Below, in pieces: positions 8,290 through 16,879 of a stretch of 64,000 bases of DNA (positions are counted from its first letter, which is position 1; the number at the start of each line of letters is the position of its first letter). The notes beneath the pieces were generated by a model that searched no databases, was not told the DNA's origin, and saw only the letters and a list, made by a program, of their open reading frames with translations. The translations under genes and the position numbers were made by a program. Origin of the DNA: Thalassovita sp. (GTDB lineage: Bacteria > Pseudomonadota > Alphaproteobacteria > Rhodobacterales > Rhodobacteraceae); contig JARGPB010000009.1 in assembly GCA_029212905.1 (NCBI GenBank), positions 62,001 through 126,000 on the forward strand. The letters are read 5' to 3'.

Positions 8290-8969
8290 TTTTTGCCCTT
8301 TCTGCGGGCGTCGAATTCGGCCTGAATCCGGGCGGGATCATAATCGGTGGCCAGCCAGTCTTCGAATGATACGGGCGTGGCGGCATTGGCGGCGGCATAG
8401 CTGTCCAGCAGGTGATCCAGCACGCCGGTTTTGGTCCATTTGAAATGGATATAGCGCGGTGACAACATGCGGCGGGCTTGGTTGACGGGCTCGCCTTCGA
8501 TGGTCATCAGGTAGATCGTGCTGGCCAGCCCGGCGCGGTCGGCCCCCGATTTGCAATGCATCATCATTGGACGTTCGGCCGCACGGAACGCCTTGATCAG
8601 CGCCAGCAGAGTTTCGGGTTTGGGTGCCTTGCGGGCTTGCAGGGGCAGGTTGACCAAGGTCAGCCCCAGCGCGTCGCAGCTCTCTTTTTCGAACAGATAG
8701 CGCGCATGGCGGGCCTCGCCGCGCAGGTTTATGACGGTTTTGATCCCCATCTCGGCATATTGTACGAAACGGTCATGCGTGGGTTGGTTCGATCGGTAAA
8801 CCCCCGGAGCGATTTGAAAAAAGTTCTTCCACCGATAGCGCAGGATCGCGTGATCCAGCCAATGGTAGTGACGCATTGCACGGGCGCGTTGGACTGGGTC
8901 AGAGAGGTCATATTCCGTCTCTAGCCGCAGGTTGCGTTCCCATTGCTTGAATTTTGCCAGCGGTTTCAT
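8286..8969 (-). CDS. Dual-specificity/tyrosine-type phosphatase
   Basis: Predicted soluble protein of 227 residues. The active-site loop HCKSGADR (His138, Cys139, Arg145) fits the HC-X5-R signature of cysteine phosphatases, and VYRSNQPTHDRF upstream resembles the KRTxQP/SQP segment of the DSP-like bacterial group. Substrate could be phosphotyrosine, a lipid phosphate or another phosphate. It is translationally coupled to the MsbA-like exporter, which hints at a lipid or envelope role, but this is inference. ATG 8969 is chosen because the N-terminus is coherent from MKPLAKFKQW; a longer upstream frame to 9074 looks non-coding. Confidence 0.85.
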   Translation of the reverse strand: MKPLAKFKQWERNLRLETEYDLSDPVQRARAMRHYHWLDHAILRYRWKNFFQIAPGVYRSNQPTHDRFVQYAEMGIKTVINLRGEARHARYLFEKESCDALGLTLVNLPLQARKAPKPETLLALIKAFRAAERPMMMHCKSGADRAGLASTIYLMTIEGEPVNQARRMLSPRYIHFKWTKTGVLDHLLDSYAAANAATPVSFEDWLATDYDPARIQAEFDARRKGKK

Positions 8970-9099
8970 GCGGGTCCTGAGGCTGTTTCGTCGGGTCTTG
9001 TAGTGTTTGGGGGGGCAACTGGCAAGCGTGGGGGGCTTTGACAGTGCAGCGGGCAGCACATATGTGCAGGGCAATCATATAGGTAAAGGGGCTGGCGTC

Positions 9100-9735
9100 A
9101 TGTCAGATGTCCAGATTGAGGTGATCCAAAAGGTGCGGTTGCGCTTTTTGACAGCCAGTATCGGTGGCCGTTGGCGCAGGGTGCGTTGGGGGGCCTGGGC
9201 GCTGTATGTGCCGGGGCGTCAGCTGAAACTGCTGCATTCGGTCGGCGGGCTGGTGCACTGCATTTATCACAAGGCCCCCCGCCGCGAGGCCGTATTGTCT
9301 GGCAGGCTGGACCGGCCCTCCAAGGTGCCGCTGGAATCCTGGCAGGCCGCGTTGTCCAAGCCGATCATGCGCCGTGTGGCCGAAAACTATCTGTGTCTGC
9401 AACGGCTGTATGCCGCGGGGCTGGGCCCCGAGCCTCTGGGCCTGGTGATCGTGCCCGACTACAAGGCGTGGTTTTCGCGCGGGCGGACCTTTTCAGCTGG
9501 TTACAGGGTGGCCGATATTAATCTTCTGCCGGAAAAAACACCCGCCACCGAAGAACAAGTGCGTGCAGCCGGTGTGATCCCCGATTTTTCAAAGGCGATC
9601 ATCCGCGAGCAAATCCGTGGGTACGCCAGTGATCTGAATTCCGTGCGTGGCGTGATGCCAGATGGTGGCGAGGACGAAATCACCGCACTCGAAGCGCAAC
9701 TGAAACAGGCGCTTTCTCAGGCGCGCGGCGCTTAG
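9100..9735 (+). CDS. Conserved hypothetical protein, possible kinase-like fold
   Basis: Predicted soluble protein of 211 residues; not recognised. Seen: a basic N-terminal half, a block MRRVAENYLCLQRLYAAGLGP that resembles the alpha-C region of aminoglycoside/lipopolysaccharide kinase-like folds (AEYRNLRRLHEAGLGP), then FSAGYRVADINLLP. No catalytic HxD/DFG-type motif can be pointed out, so the kinase resemblance is only a suggestion. ATG 9100 is preferred, with AGGTAAAGGGG upstream. It is divergent from the phosphatase gene and faces the same direction as the class V aminotransferase 80 bp downstream. Confidence 0.65.
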   Translation: MSDVQIEVIQKVRLRFLTASIGGRWRRVRWGAWALYVPGRQLKLLHSVGGLVHCIYHKAPRREAVLSGRLDRPSKVPLESWQAALSKPIMRRVAENYLCLQRLYAAGLGPEPLGLVIVPDYKAWFSRGRTFSAGYRVADINLLPEKTPATEEQVRAAGVIPDFSKAIIREQIRGYASDLNSVRGVMPDGGEDEITALEAQLKQALSQARGA

Positions 9736-9816
9736 CAGGCCGGACCGTAGACTTGCGGAATTGACGCTGGCGACGGGAAGAGTAGGCTCTGAAAATCTGA
9801 GAACGGAGTTTCCCAC

Positions 9817-11013
9817 ATGAGCTTAGCTAACGGTTTGCAATATCTGGCCATTCCTGGCCCCTCGGTCATGCCAGAGGCCGTATTGCGGGCGATGCACCGC
9901 ACAGCGCCCAACATCTACGAAGGCGAGCTGGTCGACATGATGGACGGGCTGATCCGAGATCTAAAGCGCGTCGCACGGACCGAACATAATGCGGTGATCT
10001 ATATCGGAAACGGCCACGGCGCCTGGGAGGCTGCGCTGTCGAATGTGCTGGAACCGGGGGACCGTGTCTTGATGCCATCGACCGGGCGGTTCGGCCATGG
10101 TTGGGCGGATATGGCTGTCGGATTGGGGGTCGAGCCGGAAATTCTGGATTTCGGGCGTAAAACACCGTTTGACCTTGTCGCGGTTGCCGAGGCTTTGGCC
10201 GCCGATACAGGGCACAAGATCAAAGCTGTGCTGGCGACGCATGTGGATACTTCCAGCTCGGTGCGCAATGATATTGCAGGGCTGCGGGCGACACTGGACG
10301 CGGCGGGGCATCCGGCCTTGTTGATGGCTGACTGCATTGCGTCATTGGGGTGCGATGTGTTCGAAATGGACGCTTGGGGCGTCGATGTGATGGTGGCGGC
10401 CAGCCAAAAGGGGCTGATGGTGCCGCCGGGCCTGGGCTTTGTGTTTTTCAACGATCGCGCAGCCGCGCGGCGCTCTCAGATCGAGCGGGTCAGCCGCTAT
10501 TGGGATTGGGTGCCACGCAGCCAACCCGAGATTTTCTATCAGTATTTCGGAGGCACGCCGCCGACGCATCATCTGTATGGGCTGCGGACCGCGTTGGATA
10601 TGATCCATGCCGAAGGGATGGACACTGTTTGGGCGCGTCATGCCACGCTGGCCCGCGCGATCTGGGCTGCGGTTGACGCCTGGGGGCAGGGCGGTCCGAT
10701 GTCGCTGAACGTCGAGGCACCAGAGGATCGCAGCCACGCTGTCACCGCGCTGAGGCTGGGGGCGCCGCATGGAACCCGACTGCGCCGCTGGGTCGAGGCG
10801 GAAACCGGGATGACGCTGGGCATTGGGCTGGGCATGTCCGAGCCGGACGATCCAAACGGCGACGGGTTTTTTCGCATCGGCCACATGGGGCACGTGAATG
10901 CGCAGATGGTGATGGGAATGCTGGGCAGCATTCAAGCTGGGCTGATCGCATTGGAAATCCCGCACGGTGCAGGCGCATTGGAGGCCGCAGCGAAGGTTAT
11001 GGCCACTGGCTAG
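9817..11013 (+). CDS. Class V aminotransferase (alanine/serine-glyoxylate type)
   Basis: Predicted PLP enzyme of 398 residues. The family transfers the amino group of serine or alanine to glyoxylate. Seen: the N-terminal IPGPSVMPEAVLRAM, the cofactor-contact segment YIGNGHGAWEAAL, Asp172 in LMADCIASLG, and the PLP lysine Lys198 in VAASQKGLMVPPG, a spacing and context typical of serine-glyoxylate aminotransferases. In roseobacters such enzymes serve the serine cycle or photorespiratory glyoxylate removal, but no serine-cycle partner is adjacent here. The start at 9817 has GGAG upstream. Confidence 0.88.
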   Translation: MSLANGLQYLAIPGPSVMPEAVLRAMHRTAPNIYEGELVDMMDGLIRDLKRVARTEHNAVIYIGNGHGAWEAALSNVLEPGDRVLMPSTGRFGHGWADMAVGLGVEPEILDFGRKTPFDLVAVAEALAADTGHKIKAVLATHVDTSSSVRNDIAGLRATLDAAGHPALLMADCIASLGCDVFEMDAWGVDVMVAASQKGLMVPPGLGFVFFNDRAAARRSQIERVSRYWDWVPRSQPEIFYQYFGGTPPTHHLYGLRTALDMIHAEGMDTVWARHATLARAIWAAVDAWGQGGPMSLNVEAPEDRSHAVTALRLGAPHGTRLRRWVEAETGMTLGIGLGMSEPDDPNGDGFFRIGHMGHVNAQMVMGMLGSIQAGLIALEIPHGAGALEAAAKVMATG

Positions 11014-11125
11014 GGTAGGGCTCGGCTGCGAGCCCGCGGTGGACCCAGATCACTCCGAGAATCCACAACAGGTTTACCAGCGCCATCAGAAGGGCCGCGT
11101 TGGTATAGTTGGGGGCTTTGCGCAT
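10997..11125 (-). CDS. 42-residue single-span membrane peptide
   Basis: A small open frame encodes a 42-residue peptide starting MRKAPNYTNAAL. It has one hydrophobic helix at about residues 10-28 (AALLMALVNLLWILGVIWV) and a short charged tail ending in Trp-Pro. The composition is protein-like, and I recall similar RKAPNYT-type tiny proteins near hisC in roseobacters, unverified. It lies 91 bp downstream of the hisC-like gene on the same strand and overlaps the 3' end of the class V aminotransferase by 17 bp. No strong ribosome site is seen, and a 7-bp hairpin (11018-11035) lies inside it. Confidence is therefore moderate. Confidence 0.5.
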   Translation of the reverse strand: MRKAPNYTNAALLMALVNLLWILGVIWVHRGLAAEPYPSQWP

Positions 11126-11196
11126 CGGTGTTGTGCGGGGCAGCCACCTGTGATGATACGACGATTGACGGGATGCGGCGATGAAATTCCCGTGAG

Positions 11197-11222
11197 GCTC
11201 AGGCTCAGGCTCAGGCTCAGGC
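11197..11222. repeat. GGCTCA hexamer repeat at the hisC stop
   Basis: Four tandem GGCTCA units on the plus strand (GCCTGA on the minus strand) cover the 3' end of the hisC-like gene. Each unit places a TGA in the same reading frame, so the gene ends in four in-frame stop codons six bases apart. It is a microsatellite-like tract, probably made by slippage. Confidence 0.85.
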
Positions 11223-12323
11223 GCGAGCAGCCTTGAGTGCCTGTGGGAGCACCATTTCCAACAGGTTCAGGTCCTCGGGGCGACCGGCACTGATACGGAT
11301 GCAGCGATCCTGGGGCGTGACGAACGGCATACGTACGAACAGATCAAGCGCGACAAGCTCTGACAGTACCCGGCGCGCGAAATCACCGTCCTGACCACAG
11401 TCCATTGCCACGAAATTGGTAGCAGACGGGAGTGTCGTTAGCCCGTTGGCCTTGGCGATCGCGGCAATGCGGTCCCGTGCCGCCGCGACGTTTGCGACGG
11501 TTTGCGCGAGGTATGCGTGGTCTTCGAGCGCGGCAAGAGCGCCAATTTGCGCAGCGCGGTTCATGCCAAAGTGATTACGGATTTTGTTGAAGGCCGTGAT
11601 TAGATCACGCGCCCCCATGGCATATCCAACACGAGCGCCAGCCATGCCGTAAGCCTTGGAAAACGTGCGCATACGGATCACGCGCGGATCGTCGATCTGG
11701 ATTGGTGCGGCGGTCCCTTCGGGGGCGAACTCGATATAGGCCTCGTCCAGGATAAACAGGGTATCGGCAGGCAGGGCCTGCATTGCCGCGACGATGTCCG
11801 CACCGCTGTGCCAGGTGCCCATCGGGTTGTCGGGATTGGCCAGATAGACCAGTTTCGCCCCGACTTCGGCGGCTTTCGCAAAAAGAGCGGCGGGATCTTC
11901 GTGATCCCCTTTGTAGGGCACTTTGTGCAGCACCCCACCAAAACCCGCCACATGATAATTGAAGGTCGGGTAGGCGCCCTCGGACGTGACCACGGCGTCG
12001 CCCGGCTCGATCAGCAGCCGAACCAGATAGCCCAGCAATCCATCAATGCCTTCGCCGACCACGATATTCTCGGGCTGGATGTGGTGATGATCGGCCAGTG
12101 CAGCGCGCAGATCGTGGGATTCCGGGTCGCCATACATCCACTGGCCGCTGCTGGCCTGCGCCATGGCGTCAATCGCGCGGGGCGAGGGGCCAAAGACGTT
12201 TTCGTTCGCGCCAAGACGTGCCTTGAAAGGGCGTCCGTTGGCACGTTCCTGCGCCTCTGGGCCGACAAAGGGCACAGTTGCAGGAAGCGAGGCGACAAGC
12301 GGGGTGTAACGAGGACCGGTCAT
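11217..12323 (-). CDS. hisC: Histidinol-phosphate aminotransferase-like PLP enzyme
   Basis: Predicted fold-type I aminotransferase of 368 residues. HisC converts imidazole-acetol phosphate and glutamate to histidinol phosphate; paralogues act on aromatic amino acids. Seen: RLGANENVFGPSP at the N-terminus, GEGIDGLLGYL, LANPDNPMGT, FILDEAYIEF and the PLP lysine Lys223 in RTFSKAYGMAGARVGYAMG, then the IRISAGRPEDL arginine contact. ATG 12323 (MTGPRYTPLV) is chosen over the frame start at 12359. It ends in the GCCTGA repeat. No other his gene is nearby, so an aromatic aminotransferase role is possible. It is divergent from the crotonase gene. Confidence 0.85.
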   Translation of the reverse strand: MTGPRYTPLVASLPATVPFVGPEAQERANGRPFKARLGANENVFGPSPRAIDAMAQASSGQWMYGDPESHDLRAALADHHHIQPENIVVGEGIDGLLGYLVRLLIEPGDAVVTSEGAYPTFNYHVAGFGGVLHKVPYKGDHEDPAALFAKAAEVGAKLVYLANPDNPMGTWHSGADIVAAMQALPADTLFILDEAYIEFAPEGTAAPIQIDDPRVIRMRTFSKAYGMAGARVGYAMGARDLITAFNKIRNHFGMNRAAQIGALAALEDHAYLAQTVANVAAARDRIAAIAKANGLTTLPSATNFVAMDCGQDGDFARRVLSELVALDLFVRMPFVTPQDRCIRISAGRPEDLNLLEMVLPQALKAARA

Positions 12324-12440
12324 GTCTTTCAGATACGCGCAACTACCTGTGCGAGGCAAGCAAAGAGAGATGCCCCCACGTCTTTGTAGATTTCAATCGG
12401 ATTTAGCCGATACTGCGGGAAACTCAGGAGGAGATCCCAA

Positions 12441-13229
12441 ATGGCGCGCGTATCCGTCGAAATCGAGAACCACATTGCCCGTGTTACCCTGACACGTGGC
12501 GACAAGATGAATGCTTTGGACACAGACATGGTCGAGGCGATTGTCGCGGCTGGCGAGAGCCTGAAGGAAAACACGGATGTCCGCGTTGTGGTTCTATCGG
12601 GCGAGGGGCCCGCGTTTTGTGCTGGTCTGGATGTGGCGAATTTCGGGAAATTTGCAGGGCAGGATCCCGAAGCCCTGGTGATGCCGCGCAGCCATGGGGC
12701 TGCGAACCTGTTTCAACAGGTTTGTATGACGTGGACGCAGGTGCCGGTGCCAGTGATCGCTGCGCTGCACGGGGTGTCATTCGGCGGAGGGCTTCAACTG
12801 GCGCTGGGCGCGGATATTCGCATTGCGCATCCCGAGACGCGGTTCTCGGTGATGGAGATGAAGTGGGGGCTGATCCCGGATATGGGAGGCATGGTGGTCT
12901 TGCCGAAACTGGTTCGCTCAGACGTGCTGCGCAAGTTGATCTACACGGCGGATCAGATTGCGGCGCCAGAGGCTCAGCAAATGGGCTTGGTGACTGAATT
13001 GGCCGAAGATCCGATGGCTGTGGCGATGGGATTGGCTGCAGAAATTGCGCAGAAAAGCCCCTCGGCGATCCGCGCCGCTAAGCGCTTGATTGCCGTCGCC
13101 GAAAGCGGTGCAGATGAGGCCGCAGTTCTGCACGAAGAGAGCGCCGAGCAGACTGCGTTGATCGGCAAGCCCCACCAGATGGAAGCGATCATGGCCAACA
13201 TGCAAAAGCGCACCCCGTTGTTCAAGTAG
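12441..13229 (+). CDS. Enoyl-CoA hydratase/isomerase family protein
   Basis: Predicted crotonase-fold protein of 262 residues. The family binds acyl-CoA and uses an oxyanion hole to hydrate, isomerise or cleave it. Seen: the first oxyanion segment PAFCAGLDVANF (residues 53-64), the second HGVSFGGGLQLALGADIRIA, and MEMKWGLIPDMGG, where the hydratase glutamate position would lie. The sequence resembles the broad roseobacter enoyl-CoA hydratase group, often annotated as crotonase/enoyl-CoA hydratase; the substrate cannot be fixed. A very good ribosome site, AGGAGGAG, precedes ATG 12441. It stands alone. Confidence 0.9.
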   Translation: MARVSVEIENHIARVTLTRGDKMNALDTDMVEAIVAAGESLKENTDVRVVVLSGEGPAFCAGLDVANFGKFAGQDPEALVMPRSHGAANLFQQVCMTWTQVPVPVIAALHGVSFGGGLQLALGADIRIAHPETRFSVMEMKWGLIPDMGGMVVLPKLVRSDVLRKLIYTADQIAAPEAQQMGLVTELAEDPMAVAMGLAAEIAQKSPSAIRAAKRLIAVAESGADEAAVLHEESAEQTALIGKPHQMEAIMANMQKRTPLFK

Positions 13230-13253
13230 GCTTGACCTAGCGGAACGCCTGCG

Positions 13254-13310
13254 GCGTGCACGATATCTCGGCATCGGCCTACGGCCGGTGCCTCGGGGGT
13301 GGCGCGCTGC
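13254..13310. repeat. Dispersed intergenic repeat, copy 1
   Basis: A roughly 40-bp element with GATATCTCGG, a CGGCC-TAC-GGCCG hairpin core and CCTCGGG. Sister copies lie at 16690-16740 and 21960-22012, all in gaps between genes. This copy sits between the convergent crotonase and valS genes. Confidence 0.6.
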
Positions 13311-13411
13311 ATTGTTGCGTGAATAAGGGAGTAGGGCGCTGGCCTTTAGGACTGTTGCCACAAAAAGAAGGGGCCGTCAGGTCCTCTCGGGTCCCCCTCT
13401 ATAATGCGCCA

Positions 13412-13439
13412 GGGGCCGGGCGCAGCCCGGCCCCCCCCC
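13412..13439 (-). terminator. GC-rich hairpin at the 3' end of valS
   Basis: A perfect 10-bp stem (GGGGCCGGGC, GCA loop, GCCCGGCCCC) merges into a nine-C run between the convergent crotonase and valS genes. It has no T tract, so it is probably a bidirectional hairpin that stops or protects both transcripts. The rest of the 239-bp gap holds the dispersed repeat and nothing coding. Confidence 0.5.
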
Positions 13440-13468
13440 GCCCGCCGCAGGCGAAGGTTGATTTTTGA

Positions 13469-16400
13469 TCAGCCCAGTTCCGCCAATCGCGCAAGGGCGG
13501 CGTTTAGCGTTTCTTCTTCGGCTTCTTTCAGCACCAGGTTCTCGCGGGTTTCTGCGACAACTTCATCCGGGGCGCTCGCGACGAATTTTGGGTTCTTGAG
13601 CCGCCCCCGCAGCCCGCCCAGCTCCTTGGCCAGTTTGCCTAGTGTTTTTTCTAGACGAGCCTTTTCTTCGTCAACGTCGATAATGTCAGCCAACGGCAGG
13701 CCAAACGTGCCACCTTCGACCGCGATAGTGGCGCAGCCTTTGGGGAAGTCCGCGACATCGGTCAGGCTGTCGATCCGGGCAAGCCGCTTGATCAGCACTT
13801 CGTTGTTCGCCCAGGCGTTGCGACCGGCGTCGTCCAGCCCACTGACCAGCATCGGCACATACAGGCCGGCAGGTACATGCATCTGAGCGCGCGCCGAGCG
13901 GACCTCTTCGATCAGGGTGATCACCCAGTTCATTTCCTTGTCGGCGGCAGTGTCGATCAGGTCGGCCCCCGCGTATTCCGGCCAATCGCCATGGACCAGC
14001 ATTTTTTCGCGGTCGCCGGTGACGCTCCACAGCTCTTCGGTGATGAAGGGCATGATCGGATGCAGCAGGATCAGGCATTGATCCAGCACCCAGCCCATTA
14101 CGGCGCCGGTTTCGGCTTTCTCAGCGTCCGAGCCATCCAGCAACAGGGGTTTCGAGAACTCCACATACCAGTCGCAGACCTTGCCCCAAACGAAGGCATA
14201 CAGCGCATTGGCCGCGTCATTGAAACGGTATGCGGTCAGGGCCTCGTCCACAGTTTCACGGGCGCGGGCGACCTCTCCGATGATCCATTTGTTCACTGTG
14301 GCGGTGGCCGTTGGGATCTCGGTCGAAGGCGCACCGTTCGCATAGACGCCGTTCATTTCGGCGAAACGGGTGGCGTTCCAGATCTTGGTGCCAAAGTTGC
14401 GATAGCCCTTGATCCGGTCCTCGGACAGTTTCAGCACGCCGCCAATCGCTGCCATCGAGGTGTTGGTAAACCGCAGCGCGTCGGCGCCGTATTCGTCGAT
14501 GATCTCCAGCGGGTCGATGACGTTGCCGGTGGTTTTCGACATCTTCTTACCCTTCTCGTCCCGCACCAACTGGTGCAGATAGACGGTGTGGAAGGGGATC
14601 TCGTCGACCACGGCCAACTGCATCATCATCATGCGCGCCACCCAGAAGAACAGGATGTCAAAGCCGGTGATCAGAACATCGGTGGGGAAGTATTTCTCCA
14701 ACTCGTCAGTCTGTTCCGGCCAGCCCAGCGTTCCGATCGGCCACAGGCCGGAGGAGAACCAGGTGTCCAGCACGTCGGGGTCGCGCCAGACCGGGTAAAC
14801 CAGCTTGGTCGGGTCCTGATCGACGGCATATTGCCCTAGGGATTCCGCAAAGGCGTGGATTGCGGCATTTTTGTCGGCCACTTCGATCACGTTGGCATGG
14901 GACAGCGGCGCGGGGATGCGCACGTTGTCGTCCAGGAATTTGGCGGTCACGTCGTCAAAGCTGGCGGCGCAGTGGGACACGTCGCCCCGATGCAGCATTC
15001 CGCCTTCGTTCAGCAGGCGCCCCAGTTCCACGAGATCCAGATCGCCGTCACCCTCGTCATCGACGAAATTCTCGGCCGCCAGATCCAGCCCATACCAAAC
15101 CGGAATCTGGTGTCCCCACCACAGCTGGCGCGAGATGCACCAGGGCTCGATGTTTTCCAGCCAGTGGTAATAGGTCTTCTCGCCCGATTCAGGGATGATC
15201 TTGGTTTTGCCGCTGCGCACGGCCTCCAGCGCGGGTTCCACGATTTTCGAGGTTTCCACGAACCACTGGTCGGTCAGCATCGGTTCGATCACCACCTTGG
15301 AACGGTCGCCGAAGGGCTGCATGATCGGCTTGTTTTCGACGTAGGGCACGGTCACGTCGACCTCGTTGCCCTCATCATCTTTGCGGGTCTCGGTGGTCAT
15401 GACCGCCAGGCCTTCGTCGGTGATCTGTTGGACCACCAGTTTCCGCGCCTCGAACCGGTCCAGGCCGCGGTATTCCTCGGGGACAAGGTTCAGGCCGTCG
15501 ACTTCCATTTCCGCGAAATCTGCACCGTCCGCGATTTCCTGCGCGCGGGTGGCGCATGTGGCATAGTCGCTGCCGTCGGCCCGCATGTGGCCGCGCGTGT
15601 CCATCAGGCGGTACATCGGGATACCGCCGCGCTTGGCGACCATGTAGTCGTTGAAGTCATGCGCGCCGGTGATCTTCACCGCGCCCGAGCCGAAGTCCTT
15701 ATCGGGGTATTCATCGGTGATGATCGGGATCAGGCGACGGTGTTCCTTGGGGCCCACCGGGATTTCACACAGCTTGCCCACGATGGGCGCATAGCGTTCA
15801 TCCGAGGGATGCACGGCCACAGCACCGTCGCCCAGCATGGTTTCGGGCCGGGTGGTGGCGATCGAGATATAGTCCCGCGTCTCGCGCAGGGTGACGTTCC
15901 CGTCCTCGTCTTTTTCAACGTATTCGTAGGTCTGGCCGCCCGCCAGCGGGTATTTGAAGTGCCACATGTGGCCGGGGGTCTCGATGTTCTCGACCTCCAG
16001 ATCCGAGATGGCGGTTTCGAAATGCGGGTCCCAGTTGACCAGACGCTTGCCGCGATAGATCAGGCCCTTGTTGTACATCTCGACGAAGACCTTGATCACG
16101 GCGTCGTGGAAATTGCCGTTCTGATCAGAGGCAGGCGCACCGGGGGCGCCAGACATGGTAAAGGCGTTTCGGTCCCAGTCGCAGCTGCTGCCCAGACGCT
16201 TCAGCTGATTGATGATCGTGTCGCCATACTGCCCCTTCCATTCCCAGACCTTGTCCAGGAATTTCTCGCGGCCCAGCTCGCGACGGCCCGCATTGCCCTG
16301 TGCGGCCAGCATCTTTTCAACCTGCAACTGGGTGGCGATGCCCGCATGGTCCTGACCAGGCTGCCACAGCGTGTCAAAGCCACGCATCCGGTGCCAGCGG

Positions 16401-16597
16401 ACCAGAATGTCCTGTAGCGTGTTGTTGAAGGCATGGCCCACATGCAACGCGCCGGTGACGTTGGGCGGTGGGATCATGATGCAGAAGGTCTCGGCCCGCG
16501 AGGCATTTGCCCCTGCGGTGAAACAACCGGCCTTTTCCCAGGCATCATAAATACGGCTTTCAGCTTCAGCCGCGTTGAAGGTCTTTTCCATCGCCAT
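13469..16597 (-). CDS. valS: Valyl-tRNA synthetase
   Basis: Predicted class I synthetase of 1042 residues that charges tRNA-Val. Seen in order: PPPNVTGALHVGHAF, with the HIGH-type motif HVGH at residues 52-55; the CP1 editing domain with TTRPETMLGDGAVAV; the HQIPVWYG segment; the GKKMSKTTGNVIDP KMSKS motif at roughly residue 690; an anticodon-binding helical domain; and a C-terminal coiled coil ending in LARLAELG. It is somewhat longer than the E. coli enzyme (951), with insertions in the middle, as often in alphaproteobacteria. It is separated here from the tolC/PopZ-like pair it often neighbours in other alphaproteobacteria. Confidence 0.98.
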   Translation of the reverse strand: MAMEKTFNAAEAESRIYDAWEKAGCFTAGANASRAETFCIMIPPPNVTGALHVGHAFNNTLQDILVRWHRMRGFDTLWQPGQDHAGIATQLQVEKMLAAQGNAGRRELGREKFLDKVWEWKGQYGDTIINQLKRLGSSCDWDRNAFTMSGAPGAPASDQNGNFHDAVIKVFVEMYNKGLIYRGKRLVNWDPHFETAISDLEVENIETPGHMWHFKYPLAGGQTYEYVEKDEDGNVTLRETRDYISIATTRPETMLGDGAVAVHPSDERYAPIVGKLCEIPVGPKEHRRLIPIITDEYPDKDFGSGAVKITGAHDFNDYMVAKRGGIPMYRLMDTRGHMRADGSDYATCATRAQEIADGADFAEMEVDGLNLVPEEYRGLDRFEARKLVVQQITDEGLAVMTTETRKDDEGNEVDVTVPYVENKPIMQPFGDRSKVVIEPMLTDQWFVETSKIVEPALEAVRSGKTKIIPESGEKTYYHWLENIEPWCISRQLWWGHQIPVWYGLDLAAENFVDDEGDGDLDLVELGRLLNEGGMLHRGDVSHCAASFDDVTAKFLDDNVRIPAPLSHANVIEVADKNAAIHAFAESLGQYAVDQDPTKLVYPVWRDPDVLDTWFSSGLWPIGTLGWPEQTDELEKYFPTDVLITGFDILFFWVARMMMMQLAVVDEIPFHTVYLHQLVRDEKGKKMSKTTGNVIDPLEIIDEYGADALRFTNTSMAAIGGVLKLSEDRIKGYRNFGTKIWNATRFAEMNGVYANGAPSTEIPTATATVNKWIIGEVARARETVDEALTAYRFNDAANALYAFVWGKVCDWYVEFSKPLLLDGSDAEKAETGAVMGWVLDQCLILLHPIMPFITEELWSVTGDREKMLVHGDWPEYAGADLIDTAADKEMNWVITLIEEVRSARAQMHVPAGLYVPMLVSGLDDAGRNAWANNEVLIKRLARIDSLTDVADFPKGCATIAVEGGTFGLPLADIIDVDEEKARLEKTLGKLAKELGGLRGRLKNPKFVASAPDEVVAETRENLVLKEAEEETLNAALARLAELG

Positions 16598-16689
16598 GAT
16601 CCAGAACTCGCGTCAGGTTTTCGTTGTGGACCCGTCTAGCGAATTGGGCGCGGAAGGGAAAGCGGCTTGTCCCAATTGGGCGCGCTGAC

Positions 16690-16740
16690 GCGCGCACTGG
16701 ATATCTCGGCGCTGGCCTGCGGCCCCCACCTCGGGCTTGC
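16690..16740. repeat. Dispersed intergenic repeat, copy 2
   Basis: This copy has GATATCTCGG, then GGCCTGCGGCC and ACCTCGGG, in the 280-bp gap between the start of valS and the end of the Lrp-type gene. Its central hairpin is less perfect than in the other copies. Otherwise that gap holds two stacked palindromes next to the Lrp gene and no gene. Confidence 0.55.
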
Positions 16741-16833
16741 GTTGCGGTCTCCTGCAATGACGTTTGGGGTGACGAAGCGCGCTTATTGCCGGGAAATGAG
16801 CATTCATCTTGCCTGAAATACTCCGGGGGTGAA

Positions 16834-16879
16834 TACATGAAAACTCTTGAGTTTTCATGTAGAGGGGGCTGGCCCCCTC
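16834..16879 (-). terminator. Double palindrome after the Lrp-type gene
   Basis: Two perfect inverted repeats are stacked at the 3' end of the Lrp-type gene. One is GAGGGGGC-TG-GCCCCCTC (16862-16879), which touches the stop codon. The next is a 13-bp-arm repeat TACATGAAAACTC-TT-GAGTTTTCATGTA just beyond, which is AT-rich and could fold in RNA or DNA. A terminator or bidirectional end-of-operon structure is likely. Confidence 0.55.

Noticed and set aside
10967..11236. Plus-strand 89-codon frame covering the hexamer repeat
   Set aside because: Its end is simply the repeat read as Arg-Leu; no ribosome site and low complexity.
13431..13439. Phase-variable C tract controlling valS or the crotonase
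   Set aside because: The run lies outside both coding frames, in the convergent gap, so length changes would not alter translation.
14855..16417. Long plus-strand frame of 520 codons
   Set aside because: It is antisense to valS, His/Val/Gly-rich in the way shadow frames of high-GC genes are, and has no family motif.
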